From: Bacteroidota bacterium
Lineage (GTDB): Bacteria > Bacteroidota > Bacteroidia > Chitinophagales > Chitinophagaceae
Assembly: GCA_947463975.1 (NCBI GenBank)
Contig: CANHUW010000088.1
Location: 1-6,930, forward strand
Length of the DNA: 6,930 nt
Direction of reading: 5' to 3'
Positions within the stretch are counted from its first letter, which is position 1. Each line of letters opens with the position of its first letter. Of the stretch, positions 5,891-6,930 are shown piece by piece. Made by a program: the position numbers and the translations under genes. The notes beneath the pieces were generated by a model. That model saw only the letters and a program-made list of their open reading frames with translations. It was not told the DNA's origin and ran no database searches.

Positions 5891-6550
5891 ATGTTACAAT
5901 CCAGTACAATACATTTTTTGAAATCTTTGAAAAAGAATAACAATAAAGAGTGGTTTGATAAAAATAGATCTCAATATGAATTGGCAAAAAATGATTATTT
6001 GAGTCTGGTAACAAAGGTTTTAAATGAATTACAAGGTTTCGATCCAACCCTATTGGAACTTCAGCCAAAACAATGCATTTTTAGATTAAATAGAGATGTA
6101 AGATTTAGCAAAAACAAAGATCCATATAAGACAAATTTTGGTGCAAGTTTTAGCAAGGGGGCAAAGAAAATTCAAACCGCAGGATATTATTTTCATTTAG
6201 AGCCTGGTGCCAATTTTGTAGGAGGTGGATTATGGATGCCCATGGCTCCTGATTTGCATAAGGTAAGGCAAGAAATAGATTATTGTTTTAAAGAATTTGG
6301 GAGTATTATAAAAAAGGCTGCTTTTAAAACAACTTTTGGTGATTTGGACAATACTTTGAAATTAGTTCGTCCTCCAAAAGGATTTGAATTAGATAACCCT
6401 GCTTTGGAATATTTGAAATTAAAAAGCTTTATCGCAACTCGTCCAATGAAAGATGTGGAATTAACAGATAAAGCTTTGATAAAAAATATCGTAAGAGACT
6501 TTAAAACAATTGCTCCGCTCGTTTACTTTTTGAACAGAGCAATTGATTAA
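5891..6550 (+). CDS. DUF2461 family protein
   Basis: The protein has 219 aa, a normal length for DUF2461 (TIGR02453), a widespread family without an assigned biochemical role. Family landmarks are present in order: the N-terminal FLKSLKKNNNKEWFDKNR (9-26), the signature RDVRFSKNKDPYK (68-80), the GYYFHLEPGANFVGGG stretch (98-113) with WMP after it, and KGFELDNPALEYLKLKSF (163-180) followed by the C-terminal ELTD and RDF segments. No signal peptide or membrane helix is seen, so it is probably cytoplasmic. The ATG at 5891 is supported by the promoter upstream and by the alignment of the N-terminal motif. It is probably transcribed alone. It converges on the DUF6132 gene, with only 6 bases between the two stop codons and no terminator visible. 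Confidence 0.92.
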   Translation: MLQSSTIHFLKSLKKNNNKEWFDKNRSQYELAKNDYLSLVTKVLNELQGFDPTLLELQPKQCIFRLNRDVRFSKNKDPYKTNFGASFSKGAKKIQTAGYYFHLEPGANFVGGGLWMPMAPDLHKVRQEIDYCFKEFGSIIKKAAFKTTFGDLDNTLKLVRPPKGFELDNPALEYLKLKSFIATRPMKDVELTDKALIKNIVRDFKTIAPLVYFLNRAID

Positions 6551-6556
6551 AAATAA

Positions 6557-6751
6557 TTATTCTTCTTTTTTGAAAATATTGAATAATAAATAACCCATTA
6601 AACTTCCATATAAAGTGCTGTTGATTGGCTTGGAGGTAATCATACATGTGCCACTTGCACAGCCTATATAGTTCCAGTATAAGAATCCAGCTATGGCGCC
6701 AAACAATATGCCAATTAGGCTCAACTTATTTTTAGTTAACCAATTTGTCAT
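6557..6751 (-). CDS. DUF6132 family small membrane protein
   Basis: The protein has 64 aa. After a polar basic start (MTNWLTKNK) come a hydrophobic helix (about 10-29), a short loop with C31-A-S-G-T-C36 and ITSKPINSTLYG, and a second helix (about 46-60) ending in KKEE. The pattern GC-x-SGTC-x-ITS-x-P-x-x-STLYG is what I recognise as DUF6132, a Bacteroidota family often found beside rhodaneses. The two cysteines face one side of the membrane and could carry sulfur, bind a metal or form a disulfide; none of this is shown. The gene starts 11 bases after the stop of the rhodanese gene on the same strand, so the two are almost surely one operon and probably act together. Its promoter must lie upstream of the rhodanese, outside the window. 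Confidence 0.87.
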   Translation of the reverse strand: MTNWLTKNKLSLIGILFGAIAGFLYWNYIGCASGTCMITSKPINSTLYGSLMGYLLFNIFKKEE

Positions 6752-6762
6752 AAAATCAAATT

Positions 6763-6930
6763 TTATCTAATCTTCCCAATTAAAACATTCCAAGGACCTC
6801 CGTTGTATACCTCAACTCCTGCACTTTGAAGCATTCTCTTTGCCATGCCACTTCTTGAACCACTTCTGCATACAGTAATAATTGGCTTGTTCATATTTTT
6901 AATCGTTTTAATTTCTCTTTGGATTTTATC
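6763..6930 (-). CDS. Rhodanese-like sulfurtransferase, C-terminal fragment
   Basis: The last 55 codons of a - strand gene that runs off the right edge; the stop is TAA at 6765-6763. The visible part reads IQREIKTIKN, then KPIITVCRSGSRSGMAKRML, then GVEVYNGGPW before the end. CRSGSRS is the rhodanese active-site loop with the persulfide-forming Cys (visible residue 21), and YNGGPW is the typical C-terminal motif of single-domain rhodaneses. The family moves sulfane sulfur between thiol acceptors. A complete single-domain protein is about 100-110 aa, so roughly half is missing, and a signal peptide cannot be judged. The DUF6132 membrane gene follows directly. Confidence 0.92.
   Translation of the reverse strand, partial: DKIQREIKTIKNMNKPIITVCRSGSRSGMAKRMLQSAGVEVYNGGPWNVLIGKIR

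Noticed and set aside
1..6930. tRNA, rRNA, CRISPR, insertion sequence, attachment site or riboswitch
   Set aside because: Coding sequence fills nearly the entire window, no gap exceeds about 80 bases, and no spaced repeats, transposase motifs or cloverleaf-like sequence were seen by eye.

Overview
The window is an AT-rich stretch of a Bacteroidota chromosome (Chitinophagia/Flavobacteriia-like; the exact lineage cannot be read from it). The signs are: candidate promoters with the Bacteroidota -7 element TAnnTTTG, A-rich leaders instead of Shine-Dalgarno sites, a DUF6132 membrane protein next to a rhodanese, a DUF2461 protein, and PaoC-like and SGNH-esterase families common in that phylum. There are nine protein genes (two cut by the window edges), no RNA genes, no mobile element and no CRISPR array.

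Left part (1-5112, all on +): the last 27 codons of an OmpR-type response regulator; a Tat-exported 2x[2Fe-2S] subunit; a PaoC-like molybdenum subunit of a periplasmic aldehyde oxidoreductase; and a secreted two-domain esterase (SGNH hydrolase fused to a type-B carboxylesterase). The gaps are 23, 10 and 13 bases and no terminator is visible, so these four probably form one transcription unit. The FAD subunit expected between the FeS and Mo subunits in PaoABC-type enzymes is absent. A plausible reading, which is inference, is an envelope pathway that hydrolyses esters and oxidises aldehydes, controlled by the preceding two-component regulator.

Middle part (5113-5890): a small lipoprotein gene of unknown function on + with its own promoter. 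It ends at a perfect 38-bp palindrome that can terminate transcription from both sides. Facing it on the - strand is a very small, basic, low-complexity protein with an in-phase internal repeat. Its start region lies within 50 bases of a divergent gene with a good TAnnTTTG promoter.

Right part (5891-6930): a DUF2461 protein on +, converging with a - strand pair made of a truncated rhodanese and a DUF6132 two-helix membrane protein with a Cys-x4-Cys motif. The pair is separated by 11 bases and likely acts together in sulfur or thiol chemistry at the membrane (inference).

Best leads for a second look: the missing FAD subunit, the SGNH-carboxylesterase fusion with an apparent Glu-to-Asp change in the second triad, the dyad TACGTC-N5-GACGTA just before the FeS-subunit start, the 15-bp inverted repeat inside the esterase gene, and the duplicated unit in the tiny basic protein. 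I saw no convincing evidence of a wholly new defence or mobile system.
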